A stretch of DNA of 64,000 bases from NCBI GenBank assembly GCA_029255685.2, contig CM055319.2, forward strand, positions 21,732,247-21,796,246, given 5' to 3'. Origin of the DNA: Silene conica (lineage: Eukaryota; Streptophyta; Magnoliopsida; Caryophyllales; Caryophyllaceae). Position numbers and translations under genes: made by a program. The notes beneath the pieces were generated by a model. That model saw nothing but the letters and a program-made list of their open reading frames with translations, was not told where the DNA came from and did not search any database. Below, piece by piece: positions 29,700-43,281 of this stretch (position 1 is the first letter of the stretch; the number at the start of each line of letters is the position of its first letter).

Positions 29700-30280
29700 G
29701 TCTCAACGTAAAACCCATGGCGAAGCGGAAATATAAACAAAGCAACATGCGGAAAAATGCGTGGAATTAAAACATTTTGACATGAATATAAAACATGCGA
29801 GATGATTTACTTAAACAAAAATGCGGAAAGTTAACTAAATGAATTATTAAGTTTAGATATAATAGCCAAACGGGGATGGTACATCCCACGAATATCAAAA
29901 TAGAATATGAACTGAAACTAGATAAACGATATAGGCGTGTAGTCATGTCGATGCATAACATCGCTCGATAGCTCTCTGTGATATCCCCAATCAGCATCAA
30001 CATACATACATGAAAACATGTATGCCACAGTCAGTGGGGAGAAACTAGAGGTTCTCCCAGCCACTTATTGTTAATAAACACGTGAACAGATAAAACTCGT
30101 TATACACATAAACATGCTCCAACATAAATGAATATCATGTGAAACATTTAGAACATTATATCAACATGTGATGATAGCCATACTTAACTGAAACATGTAA
30201 CTACTTAACCTTCAAGATGAATCAATATAACATATGATATGTGGTATGATAAGAATATAATCACTAAGCAACTATTCCAG

Positions 30281-30925
30281 TGGTGAACCTAACACATATC
30301 CAGATACTATTACGCAAATAGTGGGTCCAGAGGTTAACTTAAACATATCCCACTACCACACGTACCGGGTCCAGAGGTGAGCTTAACACATATCACGATA
30401 AACATACACAAGCACTGGGTCCAGAGCTGAACTTAACACATATCCCAATACACATACACAAGTAATGGGTCCAGAGGTGAACTTAATACATATCCCACTA
30501 CAACCAAATGCCGGGTCTAGAGGTGAACTTAACACATATCCCAACATACATACACAAATAATGGGTCCAGAGGCGAGCTTAACACATATCCCATTGCCAC
30601 ACACAAGCACTGGGTCCAGAGGTGAACTTAACACATATCCCAATACACAGTTATCGCACGCAGAGGGTCCAAAGGTGAACTTAACACATATCCCAATCAT
30701 ACGACAACCGATCACGTGTCAGGTCCAGAGGTGAACTTAACACATATCTTGACAAGCCACATCCATACACGTATCGGGTCCAGAGGTGAGCTTAACACAT
30801 ATCCCATCATGCGATAAACACTTACGAGTCAGGTCCAGAGGTGAGCTTAACACATATCCTAACACGCAACACGTACTAGGTCCAAAGGTGAACTTAACAT
30901 ATATCCTAATACGTAACCATACATG
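30281..30925 (-). repeat. About 13-unit tandem array in the chromovirus-type LTR
   Basis: Units of about 46-57 bp share GGGTCCAGAGGTGAACTTAA followed by CACATATCCC; the rest of each unit is variable (short CA/TA-rich filler). Units begin near 30,281, 30,328, 30,369, 30,417, 30,466, 30,513, 30,561, 30,610, 30,664, 30,721, 30,776, 30,831 and 30,879. The array is conserved in the shared part and divergent in the filler. Confidence 0.85.
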
Positions 30926-31059
30926 CATCAACACATGAATCTCCTTAAGGAGGTTATACTTTACACCATATAATATATTCAAGCATAGAAATCATATGGA
31001 GAAAGAATCATTCAAATCGGAACATCCGATCATAAATAAAATTGCAAACGAATAAATCA

Positions 31060-31440
31060 GGGGCTCCCAGCCGGTCAGGCCACCGACTGCCGACTGACCG
31101 GCTAGAAGTCCTTTACAACTTTTCTCAGAAAACTTTTAAAACAAGAGGAGGGGTTATCAGCCGGCCTACCGCCTGACAACCTCCTTCGGATTTGTCAACA
31201 CTTGAAAATTTACACCTAGTAGGGACTCTTAGACGGTGGACCGGCGGCCGGCCACTCGGCTGAGGGCTCTTTTCACTTAACATATCAGAAAACTCAGCAG
31301 GGACTACCAGACGGCTGTCGATCGATCGGCTGGAGGTACCTGCTATTTAATTTTTGGCGAAGAACAACTTTGGAAGGCACAGGGCTCTCAGCCGGTTAGC
31401 CGACCGGCTGTCGGCTGCCGGCCCACCGGCTGAGGGGTCC
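31060..31440. repeat. Cluster of five GC-rich CCGGC inverted-repeat modules
   Basis: Five short modules in otherwise AT-rich DNA pair AGGG-like flanks with internal inverted repeats, for example AGCCGGTCAG with CTGACCGGCT (31,070-31,104), GACCGGCGGCCGGCC (31,239-31,253), CTGTCGATCGATCGGCTGG (31,315-31,333) and AGCCGGTTAGCCGACCGGCT (31,391-31,410). Confidence 0.75.
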
Positions 31441-32154
31441 TGAGCGCGAAAACAACATTTTACGCATATCAAATATAACCAAAACTCATGGAACAATTTC
31501 TAGACATGATTTCAACCTACAAATTCAACAATCCCAGCACGTATACATCTACCTATTATACATGAGAATCAAAATGAGAATCAAGATAAGTTTCCATACT
31601 CTAAATCTCATTAACAACATCAAACACATGCTTAAAACACATGAACAACCATAACCCATCAATCTTATCAACCCAAAACAGAAATTAAGTATTCCTAACA
31701 TCTTCCTTTCACAATATTTCAGATTATAAACATTCAATACCATATTAAACATATAACCCACAATAATTTCACATAAACATCAATTAAACCCATGTAAACC
31801 TAAGTTTATGACATAAGCCGGATTTTCTCATCTAGTTTACCTTTTTGCTCTTCAATCAACAAGATTCCGGCTCCAAGCTACTCCCTCGGTCCGAATCCGC
31901 GACGAGAATCATGAACTGTGACCCAACCTCAAAAAACGTGCATTAAATGGCATGGTCAGATTATAAGACGGAAATATTTTGGAATTCTTCTTACCTAGAA
32001 AGATGGAGGACAATGAGAGGAATAAATAGACGCGAAAAGCGTCTCAAAGGGATAAATAACGAAGATTTTATGAGCATTTTAAGATTTGAGGAGAGAAAGT
32101 TATAAGAATGGTGTTTGTTATGTTTTTGCAAGATCTGAAAAAATGTAAAAGAAG

Positions 32155-32246
<92 letters not shown>
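32155..32246. repeat. (GA)n microsatellite
   Basis: About 44 uninterrupted GA units. It produces the apparent Leu-Ser repeat frames on the minus strand, which are not genes. Confidence 0.97.
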
Positions 32247-32248
<2 letters not shown>

Positions 32249-32579
32249 GTTTTTGTGAGGAAAAGATGAGGGAAATGGTTCAAATGGACAATTAAATATT
32301 AAGCCCATAAGACAAGTTTTAAGACGGTATGAGCTAGAACACCTACTCAAGTTACTATAAAGTTAAAACGAGATAAAGATTTTCCGGAACAATAAAATTA
32401 AATCATTAACAAATAATTTACACAATTAAATGAAATGTCAACTTTTAAATTAAAATGACTCAACATAAATTATTCGAATCATTTAAATAAAATTACGACA
32501 ATCGTGAAATATAATTTATTTTCAAAATTAAATTTAAAATCTTTAAATTTACAAGTAGCGAAATATCGGGGGTGTTACA

Positions 32580-34799
32580 TTCAATTCAAGGTTTGGTGTA
32601 TTCGTATTCCTTTGGTTTGGAATACGGTATGTTTCTAAATAGTTTTTTTTTTTTGATGAAAGGTAAGTATAATATATTAAAAATCAAAGTCATATTACAA
32701 GGGGAATCTATAAAAGATACACAATTAATCTAAATAGTTTAATTTTCATTCATTTGAACTATTATAGTTTTACGAGTTATATTATTTTATTGTGACATCT
32801 CTGAAAAATTTCTTTTTTGAAATAAATATTAGGCAGGAGTCGCCAATAGCTTTTATAAAAAAACATATAAAAATTAATTTTAATAGAAACATCTATTTTG
32901 ATCTCTGGTATGGGGCATGATCCATCACTCCGGTTTGAACCAAAGATTGCGGATTCAGGAGTAGAAGTACGGGCAGGGAAGGTACTAAGCACTCAAACCG
33001 CTCATCAAACTAACGAGCTTTACTATTTATTTGAAATATCATATTGCATGTATTTGACGAAAATTAACAATAGAAAAAGTTAAAACAAATTTTATATAAA
33101 AATGATACAAGTTATATACAAGATGATTAAAATAACCAAGTTAGTCAAAACAATAAAATAGAGAAATACAATAAAATAAATAAAACAAAGAGTAAAAAAA
33201 ATGCTTTTGTTTCGGTATCCTCAGGGGCTCGGGCCTATTTGTATTTTGACAATTTGACTATGAACGAATTTCGAATTTCTCGTAAATTAATACTTTCTCT
33301 TAATTTGAGTACTTGTTTATCTTTCCATTTCAATGTTAATCAAGTGTCGGTTCCCCTTTTCTTTTTAGTATGTTTTTTTTTGTATGTGGTCCATAATATA
33401 AATACATATAATAGTTGGAGTTTAATGATCACCTTAAGGTTTTAGTTGATTGAATTGAGATGATTCATCTATCATGCTAATAAAGTCTAACTCACGAAGT
33501 GTAATTTCAACACATTGTTTGGGGGGCTTGTGCACTAACCACTCTTCAAACCCAATGAGCATTCGAATGAGGAGGCATAATAGAAATAAATATAATAGTT
33601 TGGTCTCAACCATCTAGCTTACCTTTTATGGACTTGTATGAAAATTGGAACAATATATAAAGGGTTTGATTAGCAGGCCGATCTTGAGTATTTTGAGGCC
33701 CTAGTCAAAATTACAAAATAAGGCCCTCACTCTTCAAAAATAATTGATGAAGAAATTTCCTATGTCATTGTCTAATAGTACAATTTAATTAACAAAACAA
33801 CTAAAAAACTTTTGAAGAACACTATTTTTTTCCAATTTGAAAGATAGGTAAATGATTTTGGATTTGGAGAGAATTGAAGATAAGATACCTTATAATTCAA
33901 ACCTTTTATCATAAAAAAAAACTGCAAAAACTCGAAATTCTTTCAAATTTAGATATAGCTCTAGCAGATGAGTCCGTTAAATGTATAATTTGCACAAATT
34001 ATGCTATGATGAACCAAATTCGCGCAAAATCCAAAATCATTCATCTACTATACACATCAAATCCTAAAATAAAACGGTTCATCTTTATAATAAATTTCTT
34101 AATTAGTACTAATAAATGAGTTTTCTTTTTTACATAATGGAACGATTTTACGGTGTGAGACCATCTCACACAAGAATTACCGGGAGAATTGAACATAAGA
34201 CCATCTATTAAATAGTTACATGCATAACCACTAGACTAGTTCTCATATTTTGATATTTACATGTAATAAATATTATTTGATAAAGACAAAAACTTCTATG
34301 TTGGGTTGTTCATAAATTAAATAGATTGACAAGGTATACACCATACTAGAACACAAGGCTTGTTAATTTGTTATACACGATTGATATTTTGTCATCTTCA
34401 TTGTTTTTTCGAGAAATAAACATAAACAACCTTTAATTATAATATTATCAATTTGCATATTAGTCATTAAATTTAGCCTCGTCATCGGGTATCTGGTACT
34501 CGTAAGGCTGATAAACATTTTAAGGTATCTACATTTATCACTGTCTATGGGACCCTAGCTAATGTTAAAGTATTCGGTGGAATAAATTTAAAGAACGTGC
34601 AAAATAGTGGACGTCATATGTCTTATATGGGACAATAATTCTCTAACTTATGGTTAAACAAAGACCTAATTATTTCATCAAGTAATGCGGTGTTTTTAGA
34701 AAACGTGGAAGTGAGAATTATCATTTTTCCTTACAAGGTGATTGTTGTGGAATTATAATACACTTGTTGCATATTAGAAATTATAGTCTAGCTACATTA
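32580..34799. other. AT-rich intergenic DNA, no gene seen
   Basis: No convincing gene. A GGTGTGAGACCATCTCACACAAG palindromic phrase at about 34,152-34,174 looks like a transposon remnant. Confidence 0.5.
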
Positions 34800-36600
34800 T
34801 AATAATATCAATGCATATCATTGTTACTGGTTTTTTACCCATTAAATAAGCTTTTTCTCTCTTTAACTTTCCTCTCCCTTCTCTCTACAAAAAGAAGTAA
34901 AACTTCCCTTTCCTCCACCGCATCTTCCATCCATCATTTGTCCACTCTCATCATCTTCCCCTACCCTTTCGCCGGAGATGGGCTCTTCTCATGCATGGCC
35001 TATCTCCGGTGAAGCGACACATCATTTTCTCCAAAATGCCAAGATCCAACACTTTCTTCCTCCCTTCGCCCCTACTGTCTCTATAACGGGCTGCTCGGAT
35101 GCCGAAGATGGGACTGTAGTAGCCTATCTCCGGTGACATGTCCCTCACTTTTAATCCTTAAATCTTTACCTCAGATTTTCTTTTTCTCAGATTTGATTTG
35201 TTTGACCCGTTTTTTTTAGGTTTACGCGATCGGGTCTCTTTTTTTTATTTCGCCTGTCTTTCGGGATGTCTCATTGTCAGTCTCTTTGCATGCAACATCG
35301 GTGAATTGGTGGTTGGTCTCGGTGATGGCATTCAAGTCTATCAAATGTCCGAGTTTGGGTCTTTTCTTATCACTGTCGTTCCTGTGACACCTTGCCCTGT
35401 CACCGTTGCTTGTTTTCCAATCCAGGGGTGATCCCCCCCCCCCTCCCAATTTTCCCCACCCCTGGTTTGTCTGTGGTTGTATCGATGAGCATGGCTCATT
35501 TCTTCTTCGTTGTTCTATGAGGTTGTGTTTAGGGTCCGATATGGTGATCCCCCCAATTTCCCCCACCTAATGGTCTTATTTCTTGTGTTGTCGTGTTGGT
35601 CTGGTTGCATGTAAGTGGTGGTCATGGGAGGTGTCTTCGGGTAACGGTTTTTGTGGTGTTTTTGATCTGGCTATGGTGTTGTTGGGTCTCCTACTCCTTT
35701 TGTTGCATGCATGTTTTTTTTTGAAGCTTTGAGTCAATTCCGGTTCGAGTCTTTGGGTTTGTTCAGTTTTGGGTGCCCTGGTTCGTGTGGATGTTAATGG
35801 TTTTGGTACCTTTACTGGTCCTATTGTGGTCATCGAGTCTTTCTTTTCGGTTTAGAAAATCTAGGTAGTTTTGCTTTTTTTTGTTTGAGCGGTCTTTTGT
35901 GGTTTATGGTGGGGTCCACATACTTGAAGTTATGGATTAGTTGGAGGTTGATGGTTGTTGAGGTTTTATATGAGTCTTTGAGATGTGTTGGGTATGGTGA
36001 AGTCGGGGTTTGACAATATTCTTGAATGGTCGGATGCGGTGGTCTCAAGTCAATGTCTTCCATCACTCAATTCCTTTCTTGCTTTTATGATTTAATAATA
36101 ATCTCCTTATATTGGAGTTTTTATTATATTCTCGGGGCACGTTCGAGGTTCCTTGCTTGTTAGGAGATTGGTTGGGATGCGCTATTTAGTCGCCCTTCTC
36201 AGTTTAATTGGTCCTCTGGGTCATTGGTCTCTGGACTATTTGGGTCAATCACCACGATGTAGGAGATTCGTCTCCGCTGAAGATAAGCTTGTTCGGCTCG
36301 TACTCCCCCTTTTCTTTCTACGCTCTTGTAGCGTAAGTGCACCTGGTTCGTCCCGTTGGCCTGCAGGATTTTTTAGTATTGCTGCTGAAGTCGACTACTT
36401 TACTCGTCTTCCAACTTCGCGTCATCATCCTGCTCTCGTTCTAATTTGCTTCGTTCTTTTCTTAGATATACTAAACTTGTATGTAATCTTTAATTATAGC
36501 TTTGTTGCACTAGGTTTGCTAGTCAGGCTTCTAGTGCAGCCTAGCCCAATAGTCTATTCTATAACTTTTGGGGTATTATAATCACCCTTTTTCCTTCTAC
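34800..36600. other. Moderately GC-rich repeat-like region of unknown nature
   Basis: A pyrimidine-rich start (34,850-34,980) is followed by two copies of GCCTATCTCCGGTGA (34,998 and 35,113), long T/G-rich sequence on the plus strand and a C run at 35,431-35,442. Several open frames exist (for example 36,153-36,581), but none shows a domain or codon pattern I recognise. It may be the remains of a non-coding or LINE-like element. Confidence 0.4.
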
Positions 36601-38929
36601 CGAGAAAAATGCATATCATAGCTGTATCCTGCTAATTGTATGTGAGAATTATTAATTATGTCTTGGCATCAATTTATGTGTGAGAATTCCTATATTAAAC
36701 CCGTAACTTTGTCGTAAAACAATTAAGTTTCAAAGGTGAAAGTGGTGATAATGACAATTATATAGGATTAATTAATAGATGTGAATACACTGATATTGAG
36801 GTTGAATAAGCTTGTATCTCCAACCACTTTTTTTTATTTTAGTTTTGGTTTATCTGCTTACATTAAATTAAGAAGAGGTATAAGACGCATAAACTGTATT
36901 TATTTGGTTTTGATTTTGCGATGTTTCTTTAATGAAATTGGTTATAATTCGAACACTAATATATGAGCCGTCAATTAAGATGTATACTTGACATTATACA
37001 TGACATAATAAAATTGGCGGAAAGGTTGTTACATTCATATATATATGGCATTTCTATGTGTTACGAGAGATATGATATGGATTGTGTGGTTGTTTTAGGG
37101 GATGGACACCATGGTTTTTGTAAGTTAAATCATAAACACAATCGTATATCTAGACTGAGTTTGCAATTTGATTGAACGTTGAATAATTATAATATTTATT
37201 TGACTCTGAAAAACGGTGTCTTTCATAATGTAATATCATGCAAGCTATAAATGCATAGTTACATTGTTGAATATTTAATGGAGTATGAATATATTGTGAA
37301 GAATTTGGAGGATAATAAGCTAAATGACTAAGTGGTTGAATTCTTTTGTGGAAATATTCTGACTGCATTAATTGCCATGCATCATAATCTGAACCAACGG
37401 GCCATTTGGCAAATTGTCAAGAGTATGATGAATAATCTGATTATATAAGGCATTCACAAAGATTGTGAATTGTAAGTGGATATTGAGATCTCATACACAG
37501 TGTGATATTATGATAAGTATGTACATAAATTGTGAAGAGGATTTTGATATCCTCTTACCAATGGTCATGGTAAAGGTGTTGATGACAGACTGACAACATA
37601 AGGAATGAGTTTAAAGCCTGAAGTGAATCGTGACGGGGATCCCCAACTTAGGGTTAACTAAGTCATTAGGTCAACCGAAATCACGAGGATCTCATATTGT
37701 AATACTACTACAGTTCCTATTTATAATAAAACGTGATGTACTATTCTATTTTAGATCGTGTTATAACTGTCATGTGAGGAAGTTGAACTAAGTTTTTAAT
37801 AAGTCCAGAATCTTTTTTAAAGGTGGTTTGTGACAGACGAACTTGATGGACTTAGCTATGTGAATGTGGGGGAAATACCCAACCCCCTATGAGGTCCTTA
37901 GCCTTTAGAACCTCTAGAGCGTTCACGAAAATCCAGGCATGTAGCGCACTTTTTTATGACATTTTGCAAGGACGAACGCAGATTTAAATGCAGGTTTGTG
38001 CGCAATTATCCGTCACAAGCATCGTGGAGTGTTTAACGCCAGGAGCTACTCAATATGGTTGTAGCGGTTAGTTGTATGCAGTGAGTGACCATTCAAATCC
38101 ACGGGACAATGTTAGCTGAGCTATTCTCTTTACTTGTTTTGAATTATGTGGGGATTGTCTCTTTACTTGTTTTGAATTATGTGGGGATTGTTGGAAGTGT
38201 TGTTTCAAAAGAAATTTCTTATTTTTTCAGGTATGAGGAATAACAAGGGAATTTTGGTTTATAAGTGATTATTTGTGTAATACTATTAATATGTGTAGTA
38301 ATGAAGGGGCCGGGCTCTGGAAGAGCACCCACGGTGCTAGCCAACAACTAAACTCATTTTTTCTAACGTTCCGCAAGTAATTATCATTTTTATTCTTTGT
38401 GGTATACCTTTGACTAGAAGGTCGTATAACCCTGGAAGGCCGTGTTTATAAAACGGGGCAAATTCAACTTTAAGACAGTGATCGTATCACGCCACTGAGT
38501 AATCCCATCTATGTCCAACAAGAATTTTTGTTCTTCGTTATCAATGATAGTCATCCTGCCTACCGAAAAACCACCTTTTATTGAAATCCTAATATGATAA
38601 CATAAATATCCTACGGAGTAACGAAGAAAATAATACTAAAGGATAGGAGAAGGCGGTCTATTAGCCAGCCGGGGATGGGTATAATTAAGAGTTAAGACCG
38701 TCATCTCCGGTCGGTGGCTTAGACAGTAGGTCGTGACAGACGCAAACATTTTATAGAGGAGCGATATTTAGTCAGGTATGGTATAAGATGAATCATCCCA
38801 ACCAAACACTTATATGTATTCTTATTATGGACAACCAAAGTGAATTAGGACGATATAAAGCAGATAAATGTGATGTGATGCCTTGCAGTTTTTTAAGCTT
38901 AAGTTGTTTTGTTTGTTGGTCTTGTACAG
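36601..38929. other. Non-coding DNA upstream of the squalene synthase exons
   Basis: Searched by eye on the plus strand for the two missing squalene synthase exons; none found. A 33-bp tandem duplication (TCTCTTTACTTGTTTTGAAT and following) lies at 38,125-38,157 and 38,158-38,190. An AG acceptor preceded by a T-rich tract ends at 38,929. Confidence 0.5.
38125..38190 (+). repeat. 33-bp exact tandem duplication
   Basis: The unit from TCTCTTTACTTG to GTGGGGATTG is repeated once without visible change. Confidence 0.92.
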
Positions 38930-41693
38930 AGGATGATATGAGCATAGCCATACAAGTCAAAATTCCTATTCTCAAGGCCTTTCATAAGCACATATACGAT
39001 TGTAACTGGCATTTTTACTGTGAGTGCATTCAATCTTATCCCTGCTCTCTTCAGCTCTGCAACGTCCAAACTATTTCCTTCACTTGCAACAATTACCTAA
39101 CTTTACTATTGTTTATTACTGATTTCGGGGTGGGTCAGGCCATTTCAGGTTTGAGTATGTTTCGGGTTTCATTCAGGGTCTGTTTTAACGATTCTAATGT
39201 TTACTGAGATAGCCAGCTCCGACTCTAATATGCTTTTTTCATTGTTAAGGTGGTATGGAGCATGAAAAAGTTCTGATGGAAGAATTTCACCATGTCATAG
39301 CCGCATTCCTTGAGCTTGACAGGGGGTACTGTTCTTTACTAATTCATTTTATATTTAAGTTTACATTGTGATTGATTCCATACTATAGTGTGGCACTAGT
39401 GATTTTGAAGGTGCTACTCAATCCCCATTACTTTTTAGTTTTTTCCTCAAGGATTACTTTGAGCATCTAAACAGGTTTAGTATAGTCGAACTTGTTCATG
39501 ATGTACTTCTACGAACCTGGTAACTACCTCTAGTTTGGTTTAAAAGAACTTCTTGGTTGCAAATTTGATGCGAATAAGGAGCATCGAATACATCTTATTG
39601 TCCGTAAGCGTAAAATGGCTATTTTGATTGTTCGAAACATAACCATCAAACGTATGTTCTCTTACATATGCGTGCTTATTATCCGTAGCTTTCAGGAGGT
39701 GATTGAAGATATCACTGAAAGGATGGGCACAGGAATGGTAAAATTTATCTACAAGGAGGTCTGTGATTAATGATTATTATGCATACTTGGGCCTTTGCAT
39801 TGCATGTATGCTGAACATCACTTGTTACATAGGGGTTTTTAATAACAGACTATATGCCTGTAATTTTATTTTATATTTTGTTTCGTCCTAAGTCGAACAA
39901 AGTTGGTGCTATGTCTACCATTCAGATGACATTTTGTCCTTCAATTTTGTACTTGGCTAATCAAGATAACATTTGATTTTATTAATTGCGATTTTAAAAT
40001 TAAATCATTCGTTGCACCAATTGCAGGTGGAGACAATCGAGGACTACAACGAATATTGCCACTATGTTGCAGGACTTGTTGGCCTAGGATTGTCAAAGCT
40101 TTTCTGTAACTATGGCTTGGAGGATATGGCTGCAGATACTCTTTCGAATTCAATGGGCTTGTTTCTTCAGGTTTCAAGTGAGTTACATGCACATTAGTAC
40201 ATGCATGACACAGTGCATGTTGTTAATGCCTAGCCCTATTGTGCAGAAAACAAACATTATTCGTGATTACCTTCAAGATATAAATGAAGTGCCTAGATCT
40301 CGGATGTTTTGGCCTCGGGAGATATGGAGAAAATATGTCAACAAACTCGAGGTTAATGTTTCTTTTTGGCTGCTACCATCTTGGTCTTGATTACCCTCAT
40401 CTTCTTTATATAGTCTCTTTTTTATTGATCCAAAAAGGCATACAGAAACCTAAGATGAAGCTTTTCTTGAAAATTTAACTTGACTTGTGTTGGTTGGGAA
40501 TTTCTAAGCAGCATCTCAAGTATGAAGAGAACTCAGAGAAAGCAGTTCAGTGTTTAAATGAGATGGTGACTAATGCTTTGTTGCATGCGGAAGATAGCCT
40601 TGCATACATGTCTGCTTTGCGGAGCCATGCTATATTCCGATTTTGTGCTATTTTACAAGTATGTACAGCGTCTTCTGTTCTCTGTAACTCTGTTATATGT
40701 AGATTGCTTGTCTATGTAGCAACTATGTTACTCGGGAAAATTTAGAGTATCTCGTGTATGGGTTCCTTTTTAGCCAAACCATGAGAATTTAGCGTAAGTT
40801 AGCTGAAGTCTAATGCTTGACACCGCGCCCATACGTATCTTGTCCTTCAACTCGATTAATGTCAATTATTCAATCTAACACAATGTAATTGTTTTAGATC
40901 ATAGCCATCGGAACACTAGCTTTGTGCTATAACAACATTCAAGTTTTTCGAGGTGTCACGAAGTTAAGACGAGGTAAGATATAATATTGTTGTAGTTTTC
41001 CCTCTTGATGTACATGTATCAATATATGGCTTGGTTTTTTTCTAGGCCTCACTGCTATGGTAGTTGAGCAGACAAGTTCAAAGGGCGACGTCTATGGCGC
41101 CTTCTTCGATTTTGCCTCCATAATAAAATCAAAGGTAATGTCTTATAGATTGAAGCGGGCCTTACTTATGCTTCTCAGTTAATTCTGATTCACATCATAT
41201 AAACTTTGCTTACATAGATTGAAAAGAGGGATCCAAATGCCACGGAAACACTTAGTAGGATCGAGGCTATCCAGAAAATTTGCGTCGACTCTGGAACTCT
41301 GAATAAAAGGTAGTTTACGTTTGCTCATATTGAACAGTCTTTCGTTAATCACTGTATTCACTGATAACGAATACATTTTACAGGAAATTATACGTCTCAA
41401 AACCTAAATCAGTGATGACAATAGCTGTGGTGAGAACTGAGAACTGAGAATCCTCAACTCTTGTTATATTTTGTTGATGAAGCTTATTTGCTGACCATGA
41501 TAGATAATCTGTGCAGATTTTTGTGATTTTCATTATATTGCTGCTCATTCTATTCCGTCTATCGACATTGGTACAAATCTCACTTGTAATTTACTATGAA
41601 ATATTGAAAATTGAGCTTCTAATCTACAATTTCTAACATTTTTGTGGACTCCATTCACAGAATCACAGGTCTCGATTTCTTTCGAGTATGTGA
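38930..41693 (+). CDS. SQS: Squalene synthase-like gene lacking its first two exons
   Basis: Twelve exons with canonical GT/AG ends join in one frame: 38,930-39,019; 39,250-39,325; 39,689-39,758; 40,027-40,170; 40,247-40,351; 40,512-40,658; 40,898-40,973; 41,046-41,134; 41,218-41,309; 41,384-41,429; 41,517-41,570; 41,661-41,693. The protein (about 340 residues) matches plant squalene synthase, the ER enzyme joining two farnesyl diphosphates into squalene for sterols and triterpenes. Visible motifs: the EDD half of the first Asp-rich site, [36 protein letters not shown] (second Asp-rich site), [15 protein letters not shown], and a C-terminal membrane anchor ([16 protein letters not shown]). 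About 75 N-terminal residues are missing. Unusual residues (EDDM for EDDT, AILQ for AIPQ) suggest relaxed constraint. Introns show DNA-level duplication, not retroposition. It may be a gene fragment or a gene with distant first exons. Confidence 0.88.
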
Positions 41694-42064
41694 ATCAGGT
41701 CATTGTGGGGGACGGTGTGCTCTCTGGAAGTGCAAATGTATAACCAAGCATCAACGACCTTCTTCATAGTTCATAGATTCGGACCTAGAACTTTATTATT
41801 ATGCGCAAATTCTCATTGTAGACGGAACAGTTTTCGTCTACAATGTATCCTTGTAGACCGGGAAAATGTCGTTACTAATCACAAAATGTGATCATTTAGT
41901 TTTAACGATAAAATGTTACCGCATAGAAATTGTTCTGCTAACTTTTTATCAACAATGGTGAAATATTTGTTGTAAATGAGTCACATTTACCCCGCATTCA
42001 GCATAAGAAGACGAAAAGTGTAACCCGTTTTACTGGAGCTTTATTGATTATTTTGGTGTACTAT
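41694..42064 (+). other. 3' flank of the squalene synthase-like gene
   Basis: No further exon recognised. It may contain the 3' untranslated region; no strong poly-A signal stands out. Confidence 0.4.
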
Positions 42065-43232
42065 TGTAATATCCCGTATTTTTCATAGTTCGTATTAAGG
42101 GGTCGTTTTATACTTTTGCCAAGACGAGGTTTAGTTATATGCTTTTCGATACGTTTTTCGCTAAATTGCTATAATAATAATATTAATTATATATATTCGT
42201 TAAGTTTAATATTTGTTATTTACATCGACATGTAGATAATTAATTTGTCAAATGATGAACTTGTCATATAAAGGTTATTTCCTATGTGGTCCGTGAGTCT
42301 CGAACTAGGGACCTTTGGCACACCGGTGTTGGGCCTCGAAATGAATGTACTATGAAATCAGCCCACACTTCGTCTTTTACACAAACACAATAGCCTCTCC
42401 TCCTGCCGTCATTTTGGTGACACCAATCCTTAACCTAATTCTAACCTAATCGACATTCTATCACCCCACCTTCTCTGCCGGCACTACAAGGTCTCTAGGG
42501 GCGGCTTACACGGCGGATTTAGGGCGGTCTAAGGTGGCTCGTTTGGGCCAGGAAAGAGGTATGGCCACCACGTTGTTTCTCCTATGTTCATGTAGCGTTT
42601 TTATTCGAGTAATTCAGTCAGGTAGATTTCATGTATGTTGTCTGGTTATTATACAATGGTGATCTATGCTGCATGGTGTCGTGTCTTGACCATAGTCGTA
42701 ACCCCGTTGACCACCTAGGACCACCAGTCTTGGCCGTTTTTGTCGCCTATTCAGATCACGGAATCGTTATTTTCAAAACAGAGTCATGGGCGTGGTTGTT
42801 TGTGTACCAGTTCGAAGGATCTTTTGTTCATGATTGGTTATGGGTGTTAGAGTTTTTCGTAGGGAGTAGTCGAGGTGTTCGCGTGGTAGTCAACGCGGTG
42901 GTTCGTGGTGGCTCTTGGCCGTTTTGCGGAGGGTTTCGTGCTAGGTGTACATATTGTAAACAGGGTACTGTTTTGGGGATGCCGGGTTTAGGGCAGGTTG
43001 ATGGTGGCGGTTGGGTTTGGCGGCGGACACTACTCTTCTCCCTGGAACCACCGCGGCTCAGAGGCGAGCCTGGTGGTGCCAGAGGCGAAGTCAGTGGTGG
43101 CGTGTGGTGTTTATAGTGGTGTTTGTGAGGGTGGTTAGCCATGGTAAGCTATCGAGGTTGCTGGGTTCGTTTTGCGTTTTTGGCGTGTTTAACTATGTCG
43201 GTCTTGTTTGTTTTCACTTGTCCTTTTTAGTT

Positions 43233-43281
<49 letters not shown>

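Larger units (their letters stand above)
29700..32579 (-). mobile_element. Long chromovirus-type LTR (Ty3/gypsy), solo or partial
   Basis: The minus strand begins TGTAACACCCCCGATATTTCGC at 32,579, the typical start of long Tekay/Del-like LTRs, and no gag or pol lies next to it. Internally it has a GA microsatellite, a cluster of GC-rich CCGG inverted repeats (31,060-31,440) and a 13-unit tandem array (30,281-30,925). The other end is not defined; a change in character near 29,700 is used as an approximate boundary. No target duplication was found. Lineage is inferred from the terminus only. Confidence 0.5.

Noticed and set aside
30281..30925. Regularly spaced repeats with variable spacers, as in a CRISPR array
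   Set aside because: Plant retroelement context, units of uneven length, spacers that are related CA/TA-rich filler, and no cas genes. It is a tandem array inside an LTR.
32068..32350. Minus-strand frames with long Leu-Ser repeats
   Set aside because: Produced entirely by the GA microsatellite.
36153..36581. 142-codon open frame on the plus strand
   Set aside because: No similarity I recognise, compositionally odd, and within a repeat-like region.
42631..43116. 161-codon open frame
   Set aside because: Lies inside an LTR-like region, has no recognised domain, and its antisense is also open; probably chance in a GC-richer stretch.
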